From contig NW_004450402.1 in assembly GCF_000321225.1 (NCBI RefSeq), forward strand, positions 988,043 through 1,052,042: a stretch of DNA of 64,000 bases, in the 5' to 3' direction. Below the pieces are notes generated by a model. It was given only the letters and a program-made list of their open reading frames with translations, ran no database searches and was not told the DNA's origin. Of the stretch, positions 36,455 to 47,099 are shown one piece after another (the stretch's first letter is position 1; every line of letters begins with the position of its first letter). This stretch comes from Odobenus rosmarus divergens. Lineage: Eukaryota; Chordata; Mammalia; Carnivora; Odobenidae. The position numbers were made by a program, and so were the translations under genes.

Positions 36455-37610
36455 CAAGATGAAACCATTATCACGGATAATTCTGTATCTATTAAATAAT
36501 TTGAACTTAGAGTCGAAAACCTTTCTACAAAGAAAACACAAGGCTCAGATAGCTCTACTGATGAATTCTGCCAAACTTTTAAGAAACTATCAAATCTAAT
36601 TCAATAGGAGGGAATACTTCCAAACTCATTCTTGGAGCCCAGATATCGAAATCAAAGACATTAAAAGAAAAAAAAATACAGAGCAATATCCCTCATGGAC
36701 ACTGATGCAAAAAAAACTATAAATTTTAACATATGGAGTCAAACAATAAATAAAAAGGATATTATATCTTGACTAGATGGATTTTATCCCAGGAATATAG
36801 GTTGATTTAACATCTGAAAATTAATCAATGTAATTATATTTACTTGATTAACAAACTAAAAGAAAGCACTCACGATCATCTCAATAAACACAGAAAAAGC
36901 ATTCAGCAAAATTCAACATCCATCCTTAACTTAAAATAAAAACAAAACAAAGTGGGGATGGAGGAAAATTTCCTCCATCTATAAAGGGCATGTAGGAAAA
37001 ACCTAGCACTGACATCATATTTGATGGTGAAAGACTGAATTCTGTTCTCCTGAGGTCAAGAATAAATCAGCAATGCCTGTTCTCTCTCCTTTCTATGCAA
37101 CACTGTACTGGAGGTTGGGGCCAGTGTTAGTACTTTACTGGTAAATAAATAAAATCTGGTTATAATTCAAATGTCCATCAAGTGAATGGATAAACAAAGT
37201 GCTATATCTGTACAATAGAATACTATTCAGCAATAAAAGTAACGAACTATTGAAACATGCTACAGAACATAGAAATTTCAAAATAATTATTCCAAGTGAA
37301 ATAAAGACAGACAGAAAAGAGTACACATTCTATGATTCCATTTATATAATTTTACCAAGATATGTACATTAATATACAGTGAAGCTTATCAACTGTTGCA
37401 TGTGAAATTATGGGAAAACCCTGAAGGGACTACAAAGGCACATAATAAAAATTTGGGGAGTGACAGATTATCTTTTTGGGGTGATGGTTTCATGGGTGTA
37501 TGTTTATGTAAAAACTTACCAAACTGCACACTTTAAATATTTGCAGTTCAATGCATGTTACTTGTTTCTGAATAATGCTATTTTTAAAATTTTAAAACAT
37601 ACAATTTAAT
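36455..37610 (+). mobile_element. Old L1M, RT region plus 3' end
   Basis: 36455-37130 resembles the ORF2 RT region ('ctgatgaattctgccaaac', 'attcagcaaaattcaacatc', 'actgtactggaggttggggcc'). At about 37140 it jumps to the ORF2 3' end ('caaatgtccatcaagtgaat', 'aatactattcagcaataaaa'), so a large middle part is deleted. No open frame. Confidence 0.75.
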
Positions 37611-37677
37611 ACTATTTTATACCAACCAGATTGGCAAAGCATAAAACATAGACAATTCTATAATAACAGAAACTTTT

Positions 37678-38050
37678 TAAAAAAGATTTTATTTATTGGG
37701 GCGCCTGGGTGGCTCAGGTCATGATCTCAGGGTCCTGGAATCGAGCTCTGCACTGGGCTCGCTGCTCCGCCGGAAGCCTGCTTCTCCCTCTCCCACTCCC
37801 CCTGCTTGTGTTCCCTCTCTCACTGTGTCTCTCTCTGTCAAATAAATAAAAAATCTTAAAAAAAAAAAGATTTATTTACTTGAGAGAATGAGAGAGAGAG
37901 CATGGGTGGGGGGACAGGGACAAACAGAGAGGGAGAAGAACAAGCAGACCCCCCGCTGAGGATGGGGACTGACAGGGTGCTGGATCTCATGACCCTGAGC
38001 CAAAACCAAGAGCCAGATGCTTAACTGACTGAGCCACCCAGGTGCCCCCA
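37678..38050 (-). mobile_element. SINEC copy interrupted by another SINEC
   Basis: Minus-strand SINE with 'gagccacccaggtgcccc' at its right end. Target duplication 'aacagaaactttt' at 37665 and 38056. Its tail at 37683-37697 is split by the plus-strand SINE. Confidence 0.9.
37698..37867 (+). mobile_element. SINEC nested in a SINEC; A-box segment deleted
   Basis: Begins 'ggggcgcctgggtggctcag' and jumps straight to 'gtcatgatctcagggtc', missing roughly 27 bases of the normal head, apparently by recombination between two 'ggctca' words. It sits in the tail of the older minus-strand SINE, with 'aaagattttattta'-type sequence on both sides. Confidence 0.92.
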
Positions 38051-38084
38051 CTATTAACAGAAACTTTTATGTACTTCTGTTGGG

Positions 38085-38215
38085 CAATAGAATATAAGCT
38101 GTAATGAGGTCATGGATTTTTTTGTTTGTTCTGTGCATTGATTTATTCCTAGGTCCTAGAATAGTGGCTCACACATAATTAATGCTTAAAAATATTAACA
38201 CTTGAATACAAATGA
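38085..38215 (+). mobile_element. L2 3' fragment
   Basis: 'agaatataagctgtaatgag', 'attcctaggtcctagaatag' and 'tggctcacacataattaatg' follow the L2 3' consensus. Confidence 0.6.
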
Positions 38216-38284
38216 ATGAAGCATACATCAGTACATTTTGACATTATATAGCATGGTTGACAGTGCTCTTTCCACATGAGCCAG

Positions 38285-38580
38285 TAATTTCATTTATCTT
38301 ATACTTGTAAAAATATACCAAGAGACACATACAAAACCATTCATTAGCAGTTTTGTAATAAGAAAGACTTCAAATTATACCAATGTCTATCATAGGTAAA
38401 TGACAATTTGACAACATATTCCTGCAATGGAATACTATAATTCAAATTAAAGGAATTATTACAGAACCATGCAGCGGTATGGCTAAGTCTCAAAAGTATA
38501 ATATTGATGAGTGAAGGAGGCAGTAACAAAAGAATATGTGCAGTATGATGCCAGTTACATAAAATTAAGAAAAATTCCTA
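38285..38580 (+). mobile_element. Old L1M 3' fragment
   Basis: 'caatggaatactataattca', 'accatgcagcggtatggc' and 'gtgaaggaggcagtaac' match the end of ORF2 and 3' UTR of old L1M elements. Confidence 0.65.
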
Positions 38581-38625
38581 TATACATTGTTTTACTATTA
38601 AAGTAGCAAAAACAATTGTGAACCC

Positions 38626-39230
38626 GTGTAAAACCTCTAAATATGACAGACTCTATTTTGGTACTAAAACTTCATGCTGTTTTTCCAACAGGAACTATAC
38701 TGAACTACTGCACTGGGCAAAAACATGACTGAACAAAGGACTGCTGTAACCATATTCTTCCCCCCCCCAAAGATTTATTTATTTATTTTAGAGAGAGACA
38801 AAGAGAGAGAGAGAGAATGCCCAAGCCCGAGTGTGGAGAGGGGCAGAAGGAGAGAATCTTCAAGCAGACTCCCCACTGAGTGCGGAGCTGGACCCTGAGG
38901 CCTCGATCCTGGGATGCTAAGATCATGACCTGAGCAGAAATCAAGAGTCAGATGCTTAATCAACAGAGCCACCCAGGTGTTCCTGAATCCACATTCTTGA
39001 TAAAAACTGGATAAAAACTTGATAAAAACTTCTGATCATAACTTTTGGAAAACAAATGGTGTAAGTTTCCTAATATTTTCACAATTTGCTAATAAAGACC
39101 CCTGGGCTTTTACTCCTCAGTGGGACACAATTCAGGTTGTTCCCCAAATCCATGCTCCCTGAATTGAAATTCTAAGACCTCGAATAAATGCTTTTGCTTT
39201 ATTTCAGTTCTTCCTCTTTTTTTGGCCAAC
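38626..39230 (+). mobile_element. LTR-like element interrupted by a SINE
   Basis: Starts with TG ('tgtaaaacctct'), carries an AATAAA poly(A) signal at 39183 followed by a T-rich stretch, and ends near '...ggccaaca'. This is the layout of an endogenous retrovirus LTR. After removing the SINE it is about 370 bp. No retroviral genes adjoin it. Family not identified, ends approximate. Confidence 0.5.
38760..38985 (-). mobile_element. Older-type SINEC inside the LTR-like element
   Basis: Minus-strand SINE with an unusual C9 stretch where the tail begins. Imperfect duplication 'aaccatattctt' / 'aatccacattctt'. Confidence 0.9.
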
Positions 39231-39420
39231 ACAACTGTGAAAAACAGAAATATAACAGACCAAGATTTGAAATTGTGATTACCCTCAGGGTAGAGGGGGT
39301 AGAATGTCAGTGAGAAAAAGCACAGACTGTGATGTTCTATGTAACTATGTATATTTAGCTTCTGTTATTATGTGTTGTCCCTTATTTGTCTGTATGGTAT
39401 TTATTGCTTTGTACATAGAA

Positions 39421-39580
39421 AATGTCTCATTAAAATAAAATCCTTTTAAAAAATAATAAGGAAATAGGAAAACTGGGAGTTCCATGTATGAGTGAGAATT
39501 GTAATGTCTCATTAAAATAAAATCCTTTTAAAAAATAATAAGGAAATAGGAAAACTGGGAGTTCCATGTATGAGTGAGAA
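39421..39580 (+). repeat. Tandem duplication, 78 identical bases
   Basis: 39421-39498 and 39503-39580 are identical at all 78 positions, period 82 with a 4-base spacer. No transposon signature at the borders. Confidence 0.98.
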
Positions 39581-39589
39581 CATGGGCAG

Positions 39590-40680
39590 CTGTATTCTGG
39601 GGGATGGGGGAGGAGTGGAGGATGAAGGGCTAAACTTAGGAGGTTTTAATTGCTCTGCCAACATTCACACTAACTTCCCTCCTACTCCCAAGATGCTTCT
39701 TGGATGTTTAAGAGAACAATCTTGTTTATTTTCGTCCTGAGGGTAATCACTGGGCTCCTTTGCTCTGTGGGCCAGGAATATGTGAGAGGAATAGAAAGCA
39801 GGCTATTCTTTATTCAGATCATTAATTAATCGCCTTGTATTAACCCACTGCTGGAGTTCCAACAGGCAGAACTCCATCAGTCAAAATGAGCATCTCCCTG
39901 GTTTCCGCTCTTAAAGTTGAGGTTTTTTTCCTCTTTTCTGTTTTCTACCATTAATACTCCTTTTTTATTGAAACCTCATTTCCTTTGATATATCTGCTCT
40001 TCTTACCTTATACAACATCCTTAAAAATTCATATCCTATATATTTAAGATGATCCCTGGAGGGAGAAGCAATAAACACACATGTTCAGTTTGTTATCTTG
40101 AACTGGATGTCTATAATTATTTTCCAATGTAAACACACACACAAGAAAAAAATACCAAATCCAAATAGACAAGATGTTTGGAATAGATATTGTTTTGAAT
40201 TATTTAATTTTTCTCTTTCAAAGAATAGTGTAGAATTGATCACTTACAAAGCAGCCATTTTTTAATTATTGCTCTCTATGATATAGCTTAGCCTAAAATA
40301 GGGGAACTAAGAGTGGTTTGTTCTGGTTTCTTAAATCAACGATTCAAATAATTTATTTCTTGGTTTTGTATGAAAAGTATCCAAGGACAGCATGTGAGAA
40401 AAACTTGATCTTTACCAACTGAGGGAGAATGAGAAAATTTATAAACCAAGTTTACACAAAAACCTAGCAACTTAAGATTTCTAAATGGCCAGAACAATTT
40501 CCAGCTGCCAAAAAAAGAGATGACATTCTATATTCATTTTCAGTGAAGTAGCTACATTTTGGCTAAGTTGCTTTGGATCTGAGCACTCAGCAAATCTTAC
40601 AACTACGTAAGTGAGACCGAAGGAAGACTTGGTAGGGCACCATGCCCTAAGAAAAGTATAAACATGTTGTGGTGGGGATG
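39590..40680. other. No feature recognised
   Basis: No gene or clear repeat seen. Confidence 0.5.
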
Positions 40681-40689
40681 ATGTTGAAT

Positions 40690-41198
40690 TACACCTAATA
40701 AGGGGTTAATATCCAAACTATATAAAGAACATATACAACTCAACCCCTCACAAACAAACAATCAAATTTAAAAATGATCAGAGGACCTGAATAGACATTT
40801 TTCCAAAGACATACAGATGACCAACAGACACATGAAAAGATGCTCCATATCACTGGACATCAGAGCAATACAAATCAAAACCATAATGAGATATCACCTT
40901 ACATCTGTCAGAATGGCTAAAATCAAAAAGACGAGAATGTAGAGAAAAAGAAACCTTTGTGCACTGTGGATGGGAATGTAAATTGGTACAGCCTACGGAA
41001 AGCAGTATAGAGGTTCCTCAAAAAATTAAAATTAAAAATACCATACGATCCAATAATTCCACTACTGGGTGTTTACCCAAAGAATATGAAAACACTAATT
41101 GGAAAAGATATATGTACCACTATGTTTACTACAGCATTATTTGCATTAGCTAAGATAGGGAAGCAAACCAAGTGTCCACTGACAGATGAATAGATAAG

Positions 41199-41233
<35 letters not shown>

Positions 41234-41715
41234 AACATTACGTAGCCATAAGAAAGATAAGATTAGATAATGCTATCTGCAGCAACATGGATGGACCTAA
41301 AGGGAATTATGTTAAGTTAAATAAGTCAGACTGAGAAAGAAAAATGCCATATGATTTTACTCATATGTGGAATCTAAAAACACAATAAAGAAACAAACAA
41401 ACAAAAAGCTGAATTAGACTATAAATACAGAGAACAAACTGAGGGTTGCCAGAAGGGAGGGAATGGGCAAAATGGGTGACAGAGAATGGGAGATACAGGC
41501 TACCTATTATGGAATCAATAAGTCCTAGGAGTAAAAGGCACAGCATAAAGAATGGAGTCAATGATATTGTAATAGTGCTATATGGTGACAGATAATAACT
41601 ACACTTGGGAGCATAGCATATCATAGAGAGAAGATGAATTACTATGTTGTAATCCTGAAACTAATGTAGCACTGCATGTCAACTGTACTCGGATACAAAA
41701 AATTAAAAAAGCAAA
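40690..41715 (+). mobile_element. L1 3' end, about 1 kb, with (CA)n
   Basis: Sense ORF2 3' region ('taataaggggttaatatcca', 'aatggctaaaatcaaaaag', 'cagcaacatggatggaccta'), then 3' UTR ('gagaacaaactgagggttgc') and A-rich end. Frames are broken, and a (CA)n repeat lies at 41201-41231. Confidence 0.92.
41201..41231 (+). repeat. (CA)n microsatellite
   Basis: About 15 uninterrupted CA units inside the L1. Confidence 0.95.
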
Positions 41716-41719
41716 AAAG

Positions 41720-42395
41720 CAAACTCTGTAGAGATCAGAAGGTACTAAAATTTTATTTAATCTCAGCTTCTAATTAATATTCACAAATCTATTGTTATAT
41801 TTGATTACAGAGTCCTTTAAAATGCATTAATTGTAACAAAGTTTTATGATAAGTAGTAATGACTAACTAAATGTCCATTATGATTATCAAATAATACAAA
41901 TTCTGAGAAAATTGATTGCATACCTATAGGAAAAAAATGCAGAACTAAAAGTAAAATTTCTAAGTTAATTTTCTTGAACAAAATTGTCCATATCAAACAC
42001 CATTTTCTTCTGACAGATTTGCTGCCCATGATGGTAGAAGCTACATGAAGGAGACTAAAAAACTTAAAACAAGAAAGTTAAAAATAAACATGTGATTCTC
42101 TTTATTTTCTAAATTAATTTTAAACATTTCATTAAGGCATCTTTCTATATGAAATTGAGACCTTTGGTACCCAGGTTATTCATGTACTAATCAAATGATT
42201 TATTTCCCTGGCAACTGCATGGCCAATAATAAAAGTAACTTCCTTTTTAATTTTTTATTTCAAATTAAAATAATAATCCTGAAAAAAATAAAATCATAAT
42301 CTTGTATATAGTCCCTTCTGCCAACCTCAACCCCAAGAGTCTCTCTTTAAGAGTAGTGGCAATAGAATTGCACAATACCATGGTATTTATTAAAA
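41720..42395. other. No feature recognised
   Basis: AT-rich; no repeat or gene recognised. Confidence 0.5.
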
Positions 42396-42399
42396 ATAT

Positions 42400-42610
42400 A
42401 TGTTTTGAGACATAAGACCTGAATTCAATTTCTGAATTCAACTTTCACATATAAAACCTGAATTCAAATTTAAGTTCTCAACTCAGGTTATAGCTATATC
42501 ACAATGAGAAGTCAATTGTACTCTCTGTCTTAATTTCATCATCAATACAATAGGTCCATAAAGAGAACACCTACTGACTTGGATTGTTTTGAGGATCCAA
42601 ATCAGACACT
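42400..42610 (+). mobile_element. Possible MIR fragment
   Basis: 'gacctgaattcaatttc', 'tcttaatttcatcatcaata' and 'ttgttttgaggatccaaat' follow the MIR order. Diverged. Confidence 0.5.
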
Positions 42611-42611
42611 A

Positions 42612-43066
42612 TTTCTTTTCCACATGTCTTTCCTAGTACACAAACTTTATGATGTATTGCTTGATAAATGCACATTCTAATGAAAAACCTGGCAGTAGTA
42701 AGTAACCACAGCAAGATGGTTGCCTAATTGTATGGTATCTAATATAATTGTGATGTACTCTAATATTTCTTGGTAATTCGCTAACACTTGAAAGTTTACA
42801 GAGCACTGCTACATTCATTTGATCTCCCTGTTCTTTTGCAATTTTTCTGCATCTACCAGTTGTCCTCAATATTTCTTCTTTTCTCTCACCACAACCAAAT
42901 AATAACAACTATGTAAGTTATGCTTAAGGCCTCTTTATACTCTCTATCATCTCTACATTTTACAAAATAGTTGCAGAAAATGTAAGCTTATTTCCATCTA
43001 AACTCCCCTGAAGACAACTGTACAAGTCCAAAAAAAAAAAAAAAATGCTTACAATGAAGTGGACAA
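42612..43066. other. No feature recognised
   Basis: No gene or clear repeat; an A18 run lies near 43030. Confidence 0.5.
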
Positions 43067-43067
43067 T

Positions 43068-43875
43068 TGCATTAGTTTTCTATTGATATGATAACAAATT
43101 ACCACAAGCTTAATAATTTTAAACAACAAGAATTTATTATCTCATAGTTCTTTAGGTCAAAAAAATTCAGAACGGGCCCACTGGGCTCAAATCAAGGTAC
43201 AGGCTGGGCTACATTCCTTGCTGAAAGCTCTGGGGGACAATTCACCTCTAGATTCATGAAGGTTGACAAGAGAATTTAGTTCCATGAAACTATAGGACTG
43301 AGGTCCCTGTTTTGTTGCTGACTGTGGGGGAGGGTCATTTGCAGTTTCTAGAGACTGTCCGCATTTCTTTTTTTTTTTTTAAGATTTTATTTATTTATTT
43401 GACACACAGAAAGAGAGAGAAAACATAAGCGGGGGAGAGGCAGGCAGAGGGAGAGGGAGAAGCAGGTTACCCACTGACCAAGGAGCCCATTATGGGGCTT
43501 GATCCCAGGACCTTGGGATCATGACCTGAGCCAAAGGCAGACACTTAACTGACTGAGCCACCCAGGTGCCCTGAGACAGTCTGCATTTCTTGGCTCACAG
43601 CCGCCTTAATCTTCAAAACTAGCAGCAGTGGCTGGAGTCCTTCTCATACCTCATCTCTCCTGTCTCCTACTCTTCTACCATATCTCTCTCTGACTGACTC
43701 TGCTGCCTTCTTTTTTTCATATTTAAGGAGCCATGTGATAATCCAGGATAATCTCCCTATTGTAAAGTCAATTTATTAGACTTTAATTCCATTAGTAAAA
43801 TCCCTTTTCCCATATATCACAACATATTCACAGTCATTTAACATGAGCAGGTGAAGATCACGGCTTATGTTGGCC
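43068..43875 (-). mobile_element. MaLR (MLT1-type) LTR interrupted by a SINE
   Basis: Well preserved antisense MLT1: 'attagttttctattgatatg', 'aacaaattaccacaagctta', 'ctcatagttctttaggtc', and after the SINE 'tctgcatttcttggctcaca' and 'aatccaggataatctcccta'. Confidence 0.75.
43370..43572 (-). mobile_element. SINEC inside the MaLR LTR
   Basis: Full-length minus-strand SINE. 19-bp duplications with two differences at 43351-43369 and 43573-43591. Confidence 0.95.
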
Positions 43876-43988
43876 AAAGAGAAGACAACCTAATAGATAA
43901 CCATTTGGAAGATAGGAAAATATAAAAGACATTTCTAATACCCTACAAAATATTCATATGAACACTTTTATATACTCTAATTTTTAAA

Positions 43989-45264
43989 AATTTATTTAAT
44001 TTATTTAATTAGCCAACTATATGTTGGCTAATTAGCCAACTAATTTATTCAATTAGCCAACATATAGTACATCATTAGTTTTTGATGTAGTGTTCAACAA
44101 TTCGTTAGTTGCCTATAACACCCAGTGCTCATCACATCACATGCCCTCCTTAATGCCCTTTACCCAGTTACCCCATCTCCCCACCAACCTCCGCTTCCAC
44201 AACCTTCATTTTGTTTCTCAGAATCAAGAGTCTGTTATGGTTTGTCTCCCTCTCTGATTTCTTCCCATTCAGTTTTCCCTCCCTTCCCCTATGATCCTCT
44301 GTGTTATTTCTTATATTCTACATGAGTGAAATATGATAATTGTCTTCCTCTGAATGACTTATTTCACTTAGCATAATACCCTCCAGTTCCATCCATGTTG
44401 GTGTAAATGGTAGGTATACATCCTTTCTGATAGCTGAGTAATAGTCCATTGTATATATGGACCACATCTTCTTTATCCATTCATCTGTAGAAGGGCATCT
44501 CAGCTCCTTCCACAGTTTGGCTATTGTGGACATTGCTGCTATGAACACTGGGGTGCAGATGCCTCTTCTTTTCACTACATCTGTATCTTCGGGGTAAATA
44601 CCCAGTAGTGCAATTCCTGGGTCATAGGGCAGCTCTATTTGTAACTTCTTGAGGAACTTCCATATTGTTTTCCAGAGTAGCTGTACCAGCCTGCATTCCC
44701 ACCAACAGTGTAAGAGGGTTCCCCTTTCTCCACATCCTCTCCAACATTTATTGTTCCTTGTCTTGTTAATTTTAGCCATTCTAACTGGTGTAAGGTGGTA
44801 TCTCATTGTGGTTTTGGTTTGTATTTCTCTAATGACGAGTGATGTGGAGTATTTTTTCATGTGTCTGTTAACACTTGTATGTCTCCTTTGGAGAAGTGTC
44901 TTTTCATGTTTTCTGCCCATTTCTTGACTGGATTATTTGTTTTTTGGGTGTTGAGCTTGAGAAGTTCTTTATAGATCTTGGATACCAGCCCTTTATCTGT
45001 AATGTCATTTGCAAATATCTTCTCCCATCCTGTAGGTTGCCTTTTAGTTTTGTTGACTCTTTCCTTTTCTGTGCAGAAGCTTTTTATCTTGATGAAGTCC
45101 CAATAGTTCATTTTTGCTTTTGTTTCCCTTGCCTTCAGAGACGTGTCTTGGAAGAGGTTGCTGCGGCCGAGGTCGAAGAGGCTACTGCCTGTGTTCTCCT
45201 CTAGGATTTTGATGGATTTCTGTCTCACATTTAGGCCTTTCATCCATTTTGAGTTTATCTTTGT
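43989..45264 (-). mobile_element. L1 3' end, about 1.3 kb, relatively well preserved
   Basis: T-rich start, 3' UTR, then antisense ORF2. Near-matching target copies 'tatatactctaatttttaaa' (43969) and 'tatatgctttaattttaaa' (45265) show a 5'-truncated insertion. Confidence 0.93.
44318..45263 (-). pseudogene. L1 ORF2 C-terminal part, one frameshift
   Basis: 44318-44920 is an uninterrupted 200-codon C-terminal end with the Cys/His motif '[18 protein letters not shown]' near residues 84-101 and the conserved '[15 protein letters not shown]' near the end. Upstream, 44857-45263 continues in another frame ('MNYWDFIKIKSFCTEKE'), so a single frameshift near 44.86-44.92 kb separates them. The RT and endonuclease domains are absent because of 5' truncation. 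Confidence 0.9.
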
Positions 45265-45265
45265 T

Positions 45266-46010
45266 ATATGCTTTAATTTTAAAGAAGATATTTGCCCTAA
45301 TAAAATTTGAAATATGGCCATTTTGAAAGACCAATTAATATAATTCTGTTGGTCTTGAGCTATATTAAAACATTTCAATACCACATGTATATAGACTTTT
45401 CTTTTTGTAGCCTATCTTTTTAACTCATTACATTCTAGATGATTTATTTCCAATTACTTGGTTAATTATATCAAACGCTGACAGAACTCAAAAGATGCCT
45501 TAGACCTTATTTTCATTCTCAAACTGTATCTCAATTAGTTTTCCCTGAAAGAAGAAAAGAAAGACTGCTTTCTGCCACTGTAATACCTCTGTTAATTACT
45601 TCTTTCTGCCATCGGAAACCAGGTTTTTCTATAGGACTGTGGTAGGAAGGTAGTAACATCAAATCTGAAATCAGTAAGCAATTCGTACTTGGTGATTTGG
45701 TCAGTAAAATTCCAAATGATTCTGTTGCTACTCCAGACTACATTTACAAAATGAGGTTCATGATTTTCATGAATCAGACATTTGAGAATGCCTTCGAAAT
45801 GAGGTAAATAAAATTTCAAGTCACTTGATTATCTTTTTTCTTTGTAAAATATCTCCCATATCAGATAAAAATTTACCTCTGCCAAGAGTAAAGATTCAAT
45901 AGTGGAACATCCATATTTTCACAATGGAAACTCTGGTCCTCAACGTCTACATGGATTAATAAGTTTTATATTCTGTGTTATAGAGTAGGTTACTTATATC
46001 CGTGTCTTTA
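45266..46010. other. Unique sequence; no gene supported
   Basis: A minus-strand frame of 75 codons at 45592-45819 has a protein-like residue mix but no domain I recognise. It is probably chance. Confidence 0.45.
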
Positions 46011-46029
46011 AAATAAACTTAACCACAAT

Positions 46030-46575
46030 GTTAAGTACACCAGGAATGAGTAATTGGAAATAACCAAAATGTTCATCAGTATGAGAACAGGTAAGTTAAC
46101 TGTGGTATAGTAAAATCTCTCTATTAACACAGTAAATGGGGTCCAAACATATACCCAGGTAAAATGAGGAGCTAAGCTATGAGGTCTTGTAATTCCTAAG
46201 ATCACTGTCTAGTTTGGCAATGCATGGTGGAGCTGTCTAATCCAGTTTAAATATCATCAAAGGGAGGGAAATGAAATCAGGGTAGTGTCTAAAGGAATTT
46301 TTAATTGTAGCTTACTGCATGTTACTTCTTTTAAAAAATCAGAAGCTGATATGACAAAATGTTAAAGTTTGTTTCTGCAGGGGTGCCTGGGTGGCTCAGT
46401 CAGTTGGGTGTCTGCCTTCGGCTCAGGTCATGATCCCAGAGTCCTGGGATTGAGCCCTGTGTCAGGCTCCCTGCTCTATGGGGAGCCTGCTTCTCCCTCT
46501 CCCTCTGCTTCCTGCTCTCCCTGCTTGTGCTCTCTCTGTCAAATAAGTATTTTTAAAAAATAAATAAAAAAAATT
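46030..46575 (+). mobile_element. Composite insertion: 349 bp of non-SINE sequence joined to a SINEC
   Basis: The 19 bases 'aaataaacttaaccacaat' occur at 46011-46029 and again at 46576-46594, directly after the A-rich tail of the SINE. The left copy follows 'tcttta', so it lies at a TTT/AAA site suited to the L1 endonuclease. The left duplication is 349 bp upstream of the SINE head, not next to it. The simplest reading is one insertion of a transcript that began upstream of the SINE. Confidence 0.7.
46379..46575 (+). mobile_element. SINEC copy at the 3' end of the composite insertion
   Basis: Complete head ('ggggtgcctgggtggctcag'), body and A-rich tail. It is preceded by 'tttgtttctgcag', which resembles a splice acceptor. 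No target duplication directly at its head. Confidence 0.93.
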
Positions 46576-46859
46576 AAATAAACTTAACCACAATTAATCC
46601 AATCCTTATTATAGGGAACAGAGGACAGATATGAATATAAGAACAAACAAAGTACCATCTGTAGAAGGACTGATTAACATTATCTAACCTAGAGGTAGGA
46701 ATTCACCTCCATGCTAAGTCCATCAGGAACTAGCTGAATCACTAAGGGCAGGTAATTTATTTTTTCCACCTGTGCTTACTCTTTTCTCTGCTTTACAAAA
46801 TATTGTAACTGATCTTTATGCTTTACTTATTTGAGGCTAATTGCTCTAAGGGCAGCAAC

Positions 46860-47095
46860 ATAGCATTTGGTTAAAAGCAACAACTTTGGAAGACTACAGC
46901 CTGGTTCAAATCCAGTTCTACCATTTATAAGTTCTGTGATTTTGGATGAATTATTTAGCCTCCTTATCCTTTAGTTTCTTTATAAATAAAATGCATAAAA
47001 TGATAGGAAATTAGCATCTAATTTCATAGGATGAGGTCTAAGATTAATGGCTACTACCTGTAAAGTACTTAGAAGAGAACTTGGCACATAGTATT
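46860..47095 (+). mobile_element. MIR, nearly complete
   Basis: 'agactacagcctggttcaaa', 'ccagttctaccatttataag', 'agtttctttataaataaaat', 'ctacctgtaaagtacttag' and 'acttggcacatagtatta' follow the MIR consensus. Confidence 0.8.
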
Positions 47096-47099
47096 ACCA

